Source: an uncultured Devosia sp. (GTDB lineage: Bacteria > Pseudomonadota > Alphaproteobacteria > Rhizobiales > Devosiaceae). Taken from it: 17,726 bases of DNA. Shown here in pieces: positions 6,047 through 13,987 of this stretch. A program made the position numbers and the translations under genes. The stretch covers positions 1 to 17,726 of the forward strand of contig NZ_CAMLHM010000071.1 in assembly GCF_946479885.1 (NCBI RefSeq), read 5' to 3'. Each line of letters opens with the position of its first letter. Position 1 is the stretch's first letter. Below the pieces are notes generated by a model. It did no database searches, had not been told where the DNA came from, and worked only from the letters and a program-made list of their open reading frames with translations.

Positions 6047-7390
6047 ATGCAAGCAGCGACCCGCTCACGCCTGACCCTCGCCTGCATCCTGGTGACGATC
6101 CTGCTCGATATGATCGGCGTCGGTATCATCGTGCCCGTGCTGCCCGAACTGCTCGAAGACCTCACTGGCGGCAGCGTCGCCAATGCCGCGGTTATCGGCG
6201 GCTACCTGGTTTTCACCTACGCCTTCATGCAGTTCGTGTTTTCGCCGGTGCTGGGCAACTTGTCCGATCGCTTTGGCCGCCGCCCCGTGCTTCTGGCGTC
6301 GCTCGTCGGCCTCACCTTCGATTATCTCATGATGTCGATTGCCCCGGTGGTCTGGTACCTGTTCATCGGCCGCGTCATCGCCGGCTGCGCCGGCGCTGCG
6401 GTCGCCACGGCCACCGCCTATATGGCCGACATCACCCCGCCCCATAAGCGCACGCAGCGCTTTGGGCTGATCGGCGCGGCCTTCGGCCTCGGCTTCATCA
6501 TCGGGCCAGTCATCGGCGGCGAATTGGGCGAGTTCGGCGCCCGCGTGCCCTTCTTTGCCGCGGCGGGACTGGCCTTTGCCAATTTCCTCTTCGGCCTCCT
6601 GGTGCTTCCGGAAAGCCTGCCCAAGGCCTCCCGCCGCAAGTTCGACATCCGCCGTGCCAATCCTTTCGGCGCCGTGCTTGCCCTCAAGCAATACCCGGTC
6701 GTGCTCTGGCTTCTGGCCGTGCTGTTCGCCTTTTCGCTGGCGGCCCAGGCCCTGCCGACCGTCTTCAGCTATTTCACGGTCGAGGTGTTCCGCTTCACCT
6801 CGTCCAATATCGGCCGCGCCCTGGGCGCCTTCGGCATCGGCTTCGCCATCTGCCAGGCATTCCTCGTGGGTCCCATGGTCAAGCGCGTCGGCGAGCCGCC
6901 CGTGGCCATCCTGGGCCTGCTGGCGGCGATCACTGCCTTTGCCGGCGTGGCCTTCACCGACCAGGTGTTCTACCTCTACGTCTTCATCATGATCGGTGCC
7001 ATCAGCGGTCTTGCCGCCCCCGCCATCAATGGCGTGCTGTCGCGCCAGGTGCCCGACAATGCCCAGGGCGAGCTGCAGGGCGCCGTCAACGCCGCCAACT
7101 CGCTGGCCACCATCATCGGCCCGCTGGCCGCCACGCAGATCTTTTCCTATTTCACGACGGCGGCGGATTCGCCGGGCTACTTCCCGGGCGCACCATTCCT
7201 GGCGGCGGCGATCTGCGTCGTCGTCGCGCTCGTACTGTTCGCCTTTGCCGCCTTCCGCTTCGAACTGGGCCACCGCCCCTCGATCGCCAATCGACCACAC
7301 GTTCCCGACATGCCGCCACCGGGGCAGATCCGGGTTCCACCCATCGACGAAGACGCTGATGATCCCGATGCAAATCCGCCCCGCCACTGA
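6047..7390 (+). CDS. MFS transporter, TetA/TCR-like drug:H+ antiporter family
   Basis: The 447-residue inner-membrane protein has about 12 membrane helices. Motif D1 appears in the first helix (LDMIGVGIIVPVLPELL, about 20-36), motif A after helix 2 (GNLSDRFGRRP), and the antiporter motif C in helix 5 (LGFIIGPVIGG). This combination marks the 12-helix drug:proton antiporters related to tetracycline exporters. The substrate is not predictable and no TetR-type repressor is adjacent, so clinical resistance should not be assumed. The C terminus has an unusual hydrophilic tail of about 40 residues rich in Pro and Asp. A GNAT gene starts inside its last codons, which points to translational coupling. 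Confidence 0.92.
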   Translation: MQAATRSRLTLACILVTILLDMIGVGIIVPVLPELLEDLTGGSVANAAVIGGYLVFTYAFMQFVFSPVLGNLSDRFGRRPVLLASLVGLTFDYLMMSIAPVVWYLFIGRVIAGCAGAAVATATAYMADITPPHKRTQRFGLIGAAFGLGFIIGPVIGGELGEFGARVPFFAAAGLAFANFLFGLLVLPESLPKASRRKFDIRRANPFGAVLALKQYPVVLWLLAVLFAFSLAAQALPTVFSYFTVEVFRFTSSNIGRALGAFGIGFAICQAFLVGPMVKRVGEPPVAILGLLAAITAFAGVAFTDQVFYLYVFIMIGAISGLAAPAINGVLSRQVPDNAQGELQGAVNAANSLATIIGPLAATQIFSYFTTAADSPGYFPGAPFLAAAICVVVALVLFAFAAFRFELGHRPSIANRPHVPDMPPPGQIRVPPIDEDADDPDANPPRH

Positions 7391-7850
7391 GGCCGACTGG
7401 CCTGCTCTCTGGACAATCATCGAGCCGATCATGCGGAGCGGGGAGACCTTCGCGCTGCCGCGCGATGGCAGCGAGGCCGTCGCACAGGCCTACTTCGCGT
7501 CATCAGAAAAGGTCAACTTCGTCGCCGAAGACCAAGGCGTCGTCCTCGGCGCCAGCTATGTCAGGGCCAATCAGCAGGGCGGCGGCAGCCACATCGCCAA
7601 TTGCGGCTACATGACCGCGCCAGCCGCAAGGGGGCGTGGCGTTGCCCGGGCCCTCTGCGCCCATTCGATCGACTACTGCCGCGCCGAGGGCTTCAAGGGA
7701 ATCCAGTTCAATTTCGTGGTATCCAGCAACGAGCCGGCTGTGCACCTATGGCAGAAGCTCGGCTTTGCCATCGTCGGCACCCTGCCGCAGGCGTTCAACC
7801 ACCCGTCGCACGGCTACGTCGATAGCTACGTGATGTTTCGCGCTCTCTAG
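7368..7850 (+). CDS. GNAT family N-acetyltransferase
   Basis: The 160-residue protein has the GNAT fold order: MQIRPATEAD start, beta strands with GVVLGASYV (about 57-65), the acetyl-CoA-binding motif A (YMTAPAARGRGVARAL, about 81-96, with the R/Q-x-x-G-x-G/A loop at 88-93), and NEPAVHLWQKLGF (121-133), a common GNAT ending of motif B. The acceptor substrate is unknown. The ATG at 7368 lies 23 bases inside the MFS gene in another frame; an ATG at 7359 is an alternative adding three residues. Coupling to an efflux gene suggests, but does not show, a detoxification role. Its TAG stop overlaps the stop of the convergent autotransporter gene. Confidence 0.9.
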   Translation: MQIRPATEADWPALWTIIEPIMRSGETFALPRDGSEAVAQAYFASSEKVNFVAEDQGVVLGASYVRANQQGGGSHIANCGYMTAPAARGRGVARALCAHSIDYCRAEGFKGIQFNFVVSSNEPAVHLWQKLGFAIVGTLPQAFNHPSHGYVDSYVMFRAL

Positions 7851-10765
7851 AAGCGCATGGTCAGCGCGCCCTTGATGCTCTGGTCGAACTGCGCTGGCCC
7901 GATGACGCTGCTATAGCTGGCGCTGGCCTTCAACTGGTCCGAGAACTCGGCATCCACCGCTGCATCGAACACCACTGCGCTGCCACTGACCGCGCCGCCG
8001 GCAATGGAAAATCCTGTCCCGCCGGCGAAGTTGTTTTGCACCTGCGGGGCGCCACCTAGGCCCAGCCGCCAGCCGGCGCTGCCGGTGACCGTGACCAATG
8101 TCGTTTCGCCGACGATGAACTTGGCCGCCGCGCGCAGTCCCAGCGTGGTGAATGCGGCGACGTGGCTGCTACCCGCCGTGCTGAGTGCCGCAGAGCCTCC
8201 CTGCTCCGTGAAACCGGCACTCTGCGTTCCCACCACGGCCGCATTGGCAAATGGCTCCAGCATGCTGCTGCCCAGATCGACGCTGTAGGCCAGCTCGCCG
8301 AACGCCTGCGCCGCCGATGTTCCATAGTGGGCCGTCAGCGTCTGTGTGCCGCCCGAGACGACCGTGCGCGTGCTGTTGATGTCGTTCCAGGCATAGGCCA
8401 TGCCGGTCCGGAAGGCCACGTCGCCCCAGGCCGTGCCACCATAGAGACCGACCTGATATGTCTTGCTGTCGGCGCTCGATGCCGTGCCGGGAACGGCCAT
8501 GGTGCCAGAGCCATAGCCAAGCAGCAGGCCGACCCGCCAGTCGCCGACCATGCTGTCGGCCCCAGCCAGCAAGCCACCCGCTCGGGTCTCCATTTCGGCG
8601 GCGTTGCCATCACTGGGCGCCCGCCCCCAGCTGCCAATCGCCTCCGACCAGATCTGGGTCAGTTCAGGTTCCCACGCCAAAGCCTGGTCATTGGCAGCGT
8701 AGGCCAGGACTGGCGCGGAACCCGCGCCATCCAGGCTCGACCGCAGATGCGCCAGCACGGCCTCGCGCACGAGCCGGCTTTCCTGCAGCAGCGCCGATTG
8801 CACCGAGCCATGAATTTCGCCGGACAGCCTGTCCAGCATCGCCCTTGCTTCGTCGTCCGTCTTGGCGTTGAGCAGCAGCGCCATCACCACCGGATGGTTC
8901 AGCGCCAGGCTTTCCAGTCCCTTGGCAGTGGCTAACTGGTTCGGCGTGCGCCCCGGTGCGCTCAAGGCCTGACCCTGCACAGCCTGCACATAGGCATTGT
9001 TTGCGTCATAGCTGTCGATGAGCTGCAAATAGGCCGTGCTGCCCTCAAGTTGGCCATACTGGCCAGTCACCCCGCCAGCAGCGTTCAGAATGGCAAACGT
9101 CTGGCCGACGACATAGCCTTGCTGCAGTGCTACGCGCAGCGTCGCATCGGCAAGGTCGGCCGTGCCGCCAATGACAAAGCTGTCCGCCGCGGCGCCGACA
9201 TCGACCTCGTGCACTGCGGTCGGCGCAAACACCGCATTGCCATCGATTTCCATTGTGTCCCCGGTGCCGCCATCGGCCAATGACACCGTGCCGCCCCCGG
9301 AAAAGCTCTCGAGGCCGAGCAAGCGGGTCGCTTCTGCCACAGGCGCCAGCCGCGCCGCGCGCAGCGTCGCCCCGGCCTGGTTGACCACGCTATCGTTGCC
9401 CAGCTCGAAGGTGCTGGCGCCCGCCACGTCCCACAGACCCGCATTGGTCAGCACATCGTCGAAATCGCTGAGCTCTACGCGGCCGGTCAGCCGATTGTTG
9501 TTGGTGATCGTGGTCGCGCCGCTCAGCAGGGCGTCGACGGCCAGCCCACCTGCCCCCAGCCTGCTGCGCACTTCCCCATCGACCGTGAGCACGAACGCCG
9601 CGTCGCTGATGGTGTCGGCGATGATCGCGGTGTCGGCCTCGACACGGCCGCGCACGGTGACGCGGGATGTTCCGGCCGTGTCATTGCGCACCAGCACGCC
9701 CATATCGTTGCCGTTGACGACGTTGACGTCCACCAGCAGGTCGTTGGTGTTGAAACTATTGCTGGCCCACGCCGCAATGCCGGGGCCCAGCGCGCTGGTC
9801 ACGGTTCCGGTTGTCGTTACTCCGGTACCGCCCAAGCCGTCATTGACGGCGGAAATGCCGGCAAACACGCCGTTCGCGTTGGCAATATCCAGCCACAACC
9901 CGCCAGTATTGTTGCTGTCCACAACCTCGGCCGAAACAGCCAGGTCAACCGTTCCTGTGGCCGTCCCCGCGACATTGATCCGCGTTTCGCCCAGGCCAGC
10001 ATTGATGACATCAATGCCCGTACCACCAGTCACCGACTGCGTGCTGATCCTGGCGCCGGCAAGATTGTCGGGGCCCAGCAGCGCCACAATACCCGCCACA
10101 TCAGCCGTCACCGCGCCGTTTGTTGTTATCTCCAGCGCGCCGGTGCCCAGATTGATGGCATAGACCCCAATCATGCCGGCATTCACCGTGCCGGTGGTGA
10201 CGGCAACGGCGCCCGTCGAGAGGAAGTTGTTGTTGCCAACGATCAACCCCACGGTGTCGGCATTGACCGGCCCGGACAAGCTGACCGTCGTGGCGCCGAC
10301 ACCGGCATTGGTCACGGTGACCGCCCCCGCGACCGCACCGCCGCCGGTGATGGCACCATTGCTGATGACCGATACTTCACCGGCGCCCGTGCCGAAATTC
10401 TCCACGTAGAGGACCGCGTCATCTGACGCCAAGGCAGACCCGTTATTGTCGAAATAGCTGATCGTGCCGTTCCCGCCGATCGCCAGGGCCGGCATGCCCG
10501 CAGTCGCGTTGGCACTAAATCCCGGCGCAGTCGTCACTGCGGCATCGTCCGTCAGGATCACCTGCGGCACGGTGGTCAACCCGCTGCAGACAAAACTCGT
10601 GCCCCCGACAGGCAGACAGTCGGCCCTGGCGCTTGAGGCACCAGCCAATCCCAGCAGCATGGCAATGCCAACAACCCGCGCAAAACTGCGCGGGCCGAAC
10701 CGGTCCGGTGACCAAATAGATATCGACGCTGTCACAGGAATGACGCTCCCCGTGCGGACATTCAT
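7847..10765 (-). CDS. Autotransporter (type Va) outer-membrane protein
   Basis: This 972-residue protein has three parts: a long secretion signal (about 1-48, with some 27 residues before the hydrophobic core and an ARA cleavage site), a Gly/Thr/Val/Asn-rich passenger (about 49-600) predicted to form a beta-helix, and a C-terminal beta-barrel (about 702-972) ending in MRF, the terminal Phe used by the BAM machinery. A helical linker (LDRLSGEIHGSVQSALLQESR, about 645-664) precedes the barrel, as in many rhizobial autotransporters. Two cysteines, near residues 50 and 60, sit at the mature N terminus. The passenger contains five degenerate ~52-residue repeats. No protease motif was seen, so an adhesin-like or surface-structural role is most likely. 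The ATG at 10765 is preferred to the TTG at 10771. Confidence 0.93.
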   Translation of the reverse strand: MNVRTGSVIPVTASISIWSPDRFGPRSFARVVGIAMLLGLAGASSARADCLPVGGTSFVCSGLTTVPQVILTDDAAVTTAPGFSANATAGMPALAIGGNGTISYFDNNGSALASDDAVLYVENFGTGAGEVSVISNGAITGGGAVAGAVTVTNAGVGATTVSLSGPVNADTVGLIVGNNNFLSTGAVAVTTGTVNAGMIGVYAINLGTGALEITTNGAVTADVAGIVALLGPDNLAGARISTQSVTGGTGIDVINAGLGETRINVAGTATGTVDLAVSAEVVDSNNTGGLWLDIANANGVFAGISAVNDGLGGTGVTTTGTVTSALGPGIAAWASNSFNTNDLLVDVNVVNGNDMGVLVRNDTAGTSRVTVRGRVEADTAIIADTISDAAFVLTVDGEVRSRLGAGGLAVDALLSGATTITNNNRLTGRVELSDFDDVLTNAGLWDVAGASTFELGNDSVVNQAGATLRAARLAPVAEATRLLGLESFSGGGTVSLADGGTGDTMEIDGNAVFAPTAVHEVDVGAAADSFVIGGTADLADATLRVALQQGYVVGQTFAILNAAGGVTGQYGQLEGSTAYLQLIDSYDANNAYVQAVQGQALSAPGRTPNQLATAKGLESLALNHPVVMALLLNAKTDDEARAMLDRLSGEIHGSVQSALLQESRLVREAVLAHLRSSLDGAGSAPVLAYAANDQALAWEPELTQIWSEAIGSWGRAPSDGNAAEMETRAGGLLAGADSMVGDWRVGLLLGYGSGTMAVPGTASSADSKTYQVGLYGGTAWGDVAFRTGMAYAWNDINSTRTVVSGGTQTLTAHYGTSAAQAFGELAYSVDLGSSMLEPFANAAVVGTQSAGFTEQGGSAALSTAGSSHVAAFTTLGLRAAAKFIVGETTLVTVTGSAGWRLGLGGAPQVQNNFAGGTGFSIAGGAVSGSAVVFDAAVDAEFSDQLKASASYSSVIGPAQFDQSIKGALTMRF
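9527..10309 (-). repeat. Five ~52-residue passenger repeats of the autotransporter
   Basis: Within the passenger a block beginning with Asn recurs: NAGVGATTV, NLGTGALEI, NAGLGETRI, NDGLGGTGV and NDTAGTSRV, each followed by a Gly-x-Val turn and an Ala/Val-rich strand. Starts are spaced 52, 50, 53 and 53 residues apart, and each unit splits into two halves of about 26 residues. A partial unit (NFGTGAGEV) precedes them. The repeats are diverged in protein and DNA, so they are old and probably reflect beta-helix coils rather than a recent tandem expansion. Confidence 0.65.
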
Positions 10766-10824
10766 CCGCAATTCGACGGGCCTTACGACCTCTTGCGCGG
10801 CAAGATATCGACAAGTTCACGAAA

Positions 10825-10853
10825 ATACCAGCCGCAGTCTATGCAATGTCCAA
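10825..10853 (-). promoter_or_regulatory. Possible promoter of the autotransporter gene
   Basis: On the minus strand TTGGAC (10853-10848) and TGGTAT (10830-10825) are 17 bp apart, in the 95-bp gap between the 97-residue orphan gene and the autotransporter ATG. The -10 match is poor, so this is tentative. No intrinsic terminator is visible after the orphan gene, and read-through is possible. Confidence 0.3.
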
Positions 10854-10860
10854 GACGCTT

Positions 10861-11154
10861 TTAGAGCGCCGGGACCATCTCTGCTTCTTTCTTTGTCGGG
10901 TAGTAGCGCTTCTTGAAATCCAGTTCGTAAAACAACGTTCCGTGGATCCCCTGCACTGACTTCTTGTCGACAGGTTGCGACCACAACTTCGTAAGCAACT
11001 CGTGGATCGCCTCGGCGTCCGAGCGCGCCTTAAGATCGGACGCGAACTCCACGTCCTGTCCACCAGGAAAAATGACCCGGTAGTCCGCATCGTCGATGGC
11101 GAAGATGTCGTAAGGGCAATTGTCGGCCCCATCAATCACTTGAATGTTCTTCAT
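10861..11154 (-). CDS. Conserved-looking hypothetical protein, 97 residues
   Basis: I do not recognise this family. The protein is soluble and mixed in charge: an N-terminal segment with Asp-rich strands (FAIDDADYRVIFPGGQDVEF, about 18-37), a central helix (DAEAIHELLTKLW, about 46-58) and a Lys/Tyr-rich C-terminal part (FKKRYYPTKKEAE, about 80-92). There is no signal peptide or membrane segment. The ATG at 11154 has GGGGAGG five bases upstream, a strong ribosome-binding site. It starts two bases after the stop of the NTF2-like gene, so the two form an operon and may act together. Confidence 0.75.
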   Translation of the reverse strand: MKNIQVIDGADNCPYDIFAIDDADYRVIFPGGQDVEFASDLKARSDAEAIHELLTKLWSQPVDKKSVQGIHGTLFYELDFKKRYYPTKKEAEMVPAL

Positions 11155-11156
11155 CC

Positions 11157-11534
11157 TCACCTCCCCTGGCCCGGCATGCCGCTCAAATGCTCATGCACGA
11201 TCTGCCAATCGCCTGCGCCCTTCCCGAGCACCGTCGTCCCGCGCCCGACGCCCGATGCCTCCCGGCCGTCAATCGTCGCCTTCCAGTTGAATTGGTAGAT
11301 GCAGCCCGCCGCCACGTCGCCGACTGCGATCCAGCGCAGGTCCGTCAGCCAGTAGGTTTCATTCGCGAGGCTGGCCCAGGTGCGCTCGAATGCGCCGCGG
11401 ATAGCCTCATGTCCGGCAAAGGAGCCGTCGTTGAACCAGAACACCGCATCGTCAGCGATCAGCGACGCGACGGCGTCGAACTGATGGAGGTTGATGCGGC
11501 TTTCATACTGCTTCAGCACATCCTGAGGCGTCAT
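11157..11534 (-). CDS. NTF2-like / SnoaL-like domain protein
   Basis: The 125-residue protein has the pattern of the nuclear-transport-factor-2-like cone fold: an N-terminal helix (VLKQYESRINLHQFDAVASL, about 6-25), DDAVFWFNDGSFAGHEAIRGAFERTW (about 28-53) and then four beta strands ending in GDWQIVHEHLSG (about 108-119). Members include SnoaL-type cyclases, ketosteroid isomerases and DUF4440-type proteins, and most bacterial ones have no assigned substrate. The ATG at 11534 has GGAGCGGAG directly upstream. It heads a two-gene operon with the 97-residue orphan and sits just past the gnd terminator, so it needs its own promoter or read-through. Confidence 0.85.
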   Translation of the reverse strand: MTPQDVLKQYESRINLHQFDAVASLIADDAVFWFNDGSFAGHEAIRGAFERTWASLANETYWLTDLRWIAVGDVAAGCIYQFNWKATIDGREASGVGRGTTVLGKGAGDWQIVHEHLSGMPGQGR

Positions 11535-11551
11535 CGCTCCGCTCCAAAAAG

Positions 11552-11584
11552 CAAGAAGGCCCCGCTCGCGCGAGGCCTTCTTTC
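11552..11584 (-). terminator. Intrinsic terminator of gnd
   Basis: A long GC-rich stem (A11554-C11565 with G11570-T11581, one mismatch) closes a TCGC loop. On the minus strand it is followed by TTGCTTTTT, and it lies directly after the gnd stop at 11601. On the plus strand only TTTC follows, so the minus direction is the intended one. Confidence 0.8.
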
Positions 11585-11600
11585 ATACAGCTGACCGGGA

Positions 11601-13019
11601 TTACTTGCCCAGCGTGCTCGGCCAGGTGCCGTGCAGGTCGCTGCCGCGGCCCACGATTTCGAAGCCATGGGCGCCGAAGAAATCGCGCTGCCCCTGGGTC
11701 AGGTTGGCCGTACCCTGGGCCTGGCGATAGCTGTCGAAGTAGCTCAGCGCGGCGGACAGGCAGATCATCGGGAATTCGCCCTGGGCAGCCGCAGCCACCA
11801 CCTTGCGCAGCGACGGGTGGCTGTCCTTCATCAGCGCAACGAAATCGGGCACCACGAGCAGGTTGGCATTGCCACCCTTGGCATAGGCTGCCGACATCTG
11901 GTCGAGGAAGCGTGAGCGGATAATGCAGCCGGCGCGCCAGATCTTGGCGATCGTGGCCAGCGGCAGGCTCCAGCCGTTTTCTTCCGAGGCCTTGGCGATC
12001 ACGGCAAAGCCCTGAGCATAGCTGACGATCTTGCCGGCCAGCAGCGCCTTTTCGAGGTCGGCCAGCGTCACGTCGGTCTTGCCGCGGTTCGGCTTGCCAT
12101 AGATGGCCTCGGCCGCCACGCGCTCGTCCTTGCGCGACGAGATCGAACGGGCCGCCACAGCGCCCTCGATGGCCGTTGCCGGCACGCCCATCTGCTGGGC
12201 GACGATGGCGGACCAGACGCCGGTGCCCTTCTGGCCGGCCTTGTCGAGAATCAGCTCGACCAGCGGCTTGCCGGTAGGAGCATCGACGGCAGCCAGCACA
12301 TGGCCGGTGATTTCGATCAGGTAGGAATTGAGCGGGCCCTTGTTCCACTCCTTGAAGACTTCCGCGCAAGCCGTTGGATTCATACCCAGACCGTCGCGCA
12401 TCACGCCATAGACTTCGGCGATCATCTGCATGTCGCCATATTCGATGCCGTTATGGATCGTCTTGACGAAATGGCCCGCGCCGCCCTCGCCCAGATAGGC
12501 GCAGCAGCTTTCGCCGTTGAACTGCGCCGCGATGGCGGTCAGCACGGCCTCGGCATTGTGCCACTGCTCCTTGGAGCCGCCGACCATGATCGAGGGGCCA
12601 TGGCGCGCGCCCTCTTCGCCGCCGGAAACGCCGACACCGAGATAGCCGATGCCCTTGGGCTTGAGGTAGTCGAAGCGGCGCTGCGTGTCGGTGAACAGCG
12701 AGTTGCCGCACTCGATGATGGCGTCGCCCTGCTCCAGGTGCGGCAGCAGCTGTTCGATCATCTCGTCAACCGGCTTGCCGGCCTTGACCATGATGATGAT
12801 CGAGCGCGGACGCTTGATCGACTGGATGAAATCGCTGAGGTCCGCCTTGGGAAGGACCTTGCCGTCGAGACCCTGTTCCTTGGCCGTGACGACGAACTCA
12901 TCGATCTTGGATGCCGTGCGGTTGTGAACAGCGATGGTGTAGCCTTTTTCGGCAATGTTGAGGGCGAGGTTGCTTCCCATCACCGCCAGGCCGATCAGGC
13001 CGATATCCGCTGTCGACAT
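11601..13019 (-). CDS. gnd: 6-phosphogluconate dehydrogenase, decarboxylating
   Basis: Gnd oxidises 6-phosphogluconate to ribulose-5-phosphate and CO2 with reduction of NADP+, the last oxidative step of the pentose phosphate pathway. The 472-residue length fits the long, E. coli-type enzyme. Seen in order are the Rossmann motif GLAVMGSNLALN (10-21), the substrate block GGEEGARHGPSIMVGG (133-148), and the catalytic segment HFVKTIHNGIEYGDM (183-197) with K186, H189, N190 and E193. The C-terminal half is all-helical and contains the IIRSRFLD block. The ATG at 13019 follows GGAAGG eight bases upstream; the open frame extends to 13094 without a better start. It is divergent from the idnO-like gene and linked by function to gntK. 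Confidence 0.97.
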   Translation of the reverse strand: MSTADIGLIGLAVMGSNLALNIAEKGYTIAVHNRTASKIDEFVVTAKEQGLDGKVLPKADLSDFIQSIKRPRSIIIMVKAGKPVDEMIEQLLPHLEQGDAIIECGNSLFTDTQRRFDYLKPKGIGYLGVGVSGGEEGARHGPSIMVGGSKEQWHNAEAVLTAIAAQFNGESCCAYLGEGGAGHFVKTIHNGIEYGDMQMIAEVYGVMRDGLGMNPTACAEVFKEWNKGPLNSYLIEITGHVLAAVDAPTGKPLVELILDKAGQKGTGVWSAIVAQQMGVPATAIEGAVAARSISSRKDERVAAEAIYGKPNRGKTDVTLADLEKALLAGKIVSYAQGFAVIAKASEENGWSLPLATIAKIWRAGCIIRSRFLDQMSAAYAKGGNANLLVVPDFVALMKDSHPSLRKVVAAAAQGEFPMICLSAALSYFDSYRQAQGTANLTQGQRDFFGAHGFEIVGRGSDLHGTWPSTLGK

Positions 13020-13164
13020 ACAAACGTCCTTCCGAGGATTTTTCGTCTTATCTATGCGCGCAATGCATGCCGCGCGGCGGCGACATGACCACAAACAGGC
13101 GCTAGACGGAAGTCGTAATCGCGCAATAAAGCGGCAAAATCCCCTCCTTGTATGGTAGATTTTC

Positions 13165-13198
13165 TTGCCACTATGGCCGCGTCACCCTAGGGTCACGC
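13165..13198 (+). promoter_or_regulatory. Candidate promoter and operator dyad of the idnO-like gene
   Basis: TTGCCA (13165-13170) and TAGGGT (13188-13193) are 17 bp apart and could be the -35 and -10 of the idnO-like gene, whose ATG is at 13223. The -10 is covered by a 20-bp dyad, GCGTCACCCTAGGGTCACGC (13179-13198), with only one mismatched pair and a perfect 10-bp core. This placement fits a repressor site, for example for a LacI- or GntR-type gluconate regulator, but no regulator gene is nearby. Confidence 0.4.
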
Positions 13199-13222
13199 AC
13201 GATTTCCGGAGAACCGCTGCAA

Positions 13223-13987
13223 ATGCCCTCGCCCTTCGATCTTTCCGGCAAGCGCGCCCTGGTGACTGGCTCCAGCCGGGGCCTCGGCTATGCCATGGCG
13301 CAGGCGCTGGCCGAAGCGGGCGCCAGCATCGTGCTCAACGCGCGTGACAGCGTGGCGTTGGGTGCCGCGGCGCAGGATCTGGCGGCCTCAGGCGCCTCGG
13401 TCAACGCCGTGGCCTTCGATGTCACCAGCCGCGACAGCATCAACGAGGCCGTGACCTACATCGAGGACCAGATCGGGCCGATCGACATCCTGGTCAACAA
13501 TGCCGGCATGCAGTTCCGCTCCAGCCTTGAGGCCTTCCCGCCCGAGAAATTCGACCAGGTCATCGCGACCAACCTGACATCCGTCTTCAATGTCAGCCAG
13601 CCGGTGGCACGCCACATGATCGCCCGAGGCAGCGGCAAGATCATCAATATCTGCTCGCTGCTGTCAGAACTGTCCCGCCCCTCCGTCGCGCCTTATGCCG
13701 CGACCAAGGCAGCCGTCGCCAACATCACTCGCGGCATGGCGGTGGACTGGGCCAAGCACGGGCTCAACGTCAACGGCATCGCGCCGGGCTATTTCGCCAC
13801 CGAGCTCAACGACGCCCTGCTCAAGGACGAGAAGTTCAACGCCTGGATCGAAACCCGCACACCCATGGGCCGTTGGGGCCAGCCCGAAGAGCTCGGCGGC
13901 GCCGTAGTGTTCCTCGCCTCCGAAGCCGCGCGCTTCGTCAACGGCCACATCCTCTATGTCGACGGCGCCTTCACCGCGACGGTCTGA
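13223..13987 (+). CDS. idnO: Gluconate 5-dehydrogenase-like SDR oxidoreductase
   Basis: The 254-residue short-chain dehydrogenase/reductase interconverts 5-keto-D-gluconate and D-gluconate with NAD(P)H if the assignment holds. SDR landmarks are TGSSRGLG (15-22), NNAG (92-95) and the catalytic S145, Y158 and K162. Blocks such as HIEDQIGPIDILVNNAG-like text, INICSLLSEL and NGIAPGYFATE strongly resemble E. coli IdnO and other gluconate 5-dehydrogenases. The ATG at 13223 has GGAGAA nine bases upstream; the open frame continues 25 codons further up without support. The neighbours gnd and gntK back the gluconate role, although closely related SDRs act on other sugar acids such as 2-keto-3-deoxygluconate. 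The stop abuts that of the convergent secreted-protein gene. Confidence 0.82.
   Translation: MPSPFDLSGKRALVTGSSRGLGYAMAQALAEAGASIVLNARDSVALGAAAQDLAASGASVNAVAFDVTSRDSINEAVTYIEDQIGPIDILVNNAGMQFRSSLEAFPPEKFDQVIATNLTSVFNVSQPVARHMIARGSGKIINICSLLSELSRPSVAPYAATKAAVANITRGMAVDWAKHGLNVNGIAPGYFATELNDALLKDEKFNAWIETRTPMGRWGQPEELGGAVVFLASEAARFVNGHILYVDGAFTATV

Noticed and set aside
5189..6052. 287-codon minus-strand frame opposite the FAD monooxygenase
   Set aside because: The monooxygenase has all its motifs in the other strand; this frame has none and no ribosome-binding site.
6047..7390. Calling the MFS gene a tetracycline-resistance gene
   Set aside because: Motifs fit the wider drug:H+ antiporter family; without a TetR partner or close identity the substrate cannot be named.
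6065..7432. 455-codon open frame antisense to the MFS transporter
   Set aside because: Its product is a low-complexity string rich in Gly, Asp, Glu and Arg with no domain; it mirrors the codon bias of the real membrane protein on the other strand.
9162..10163. 333-codon plus-strand frame opposite the autotransporter passenger
   Set aside because: A Ser/Pro/Thr/Val-rich string produced by reading repetitive beta-helix codons backwards; no start signal.
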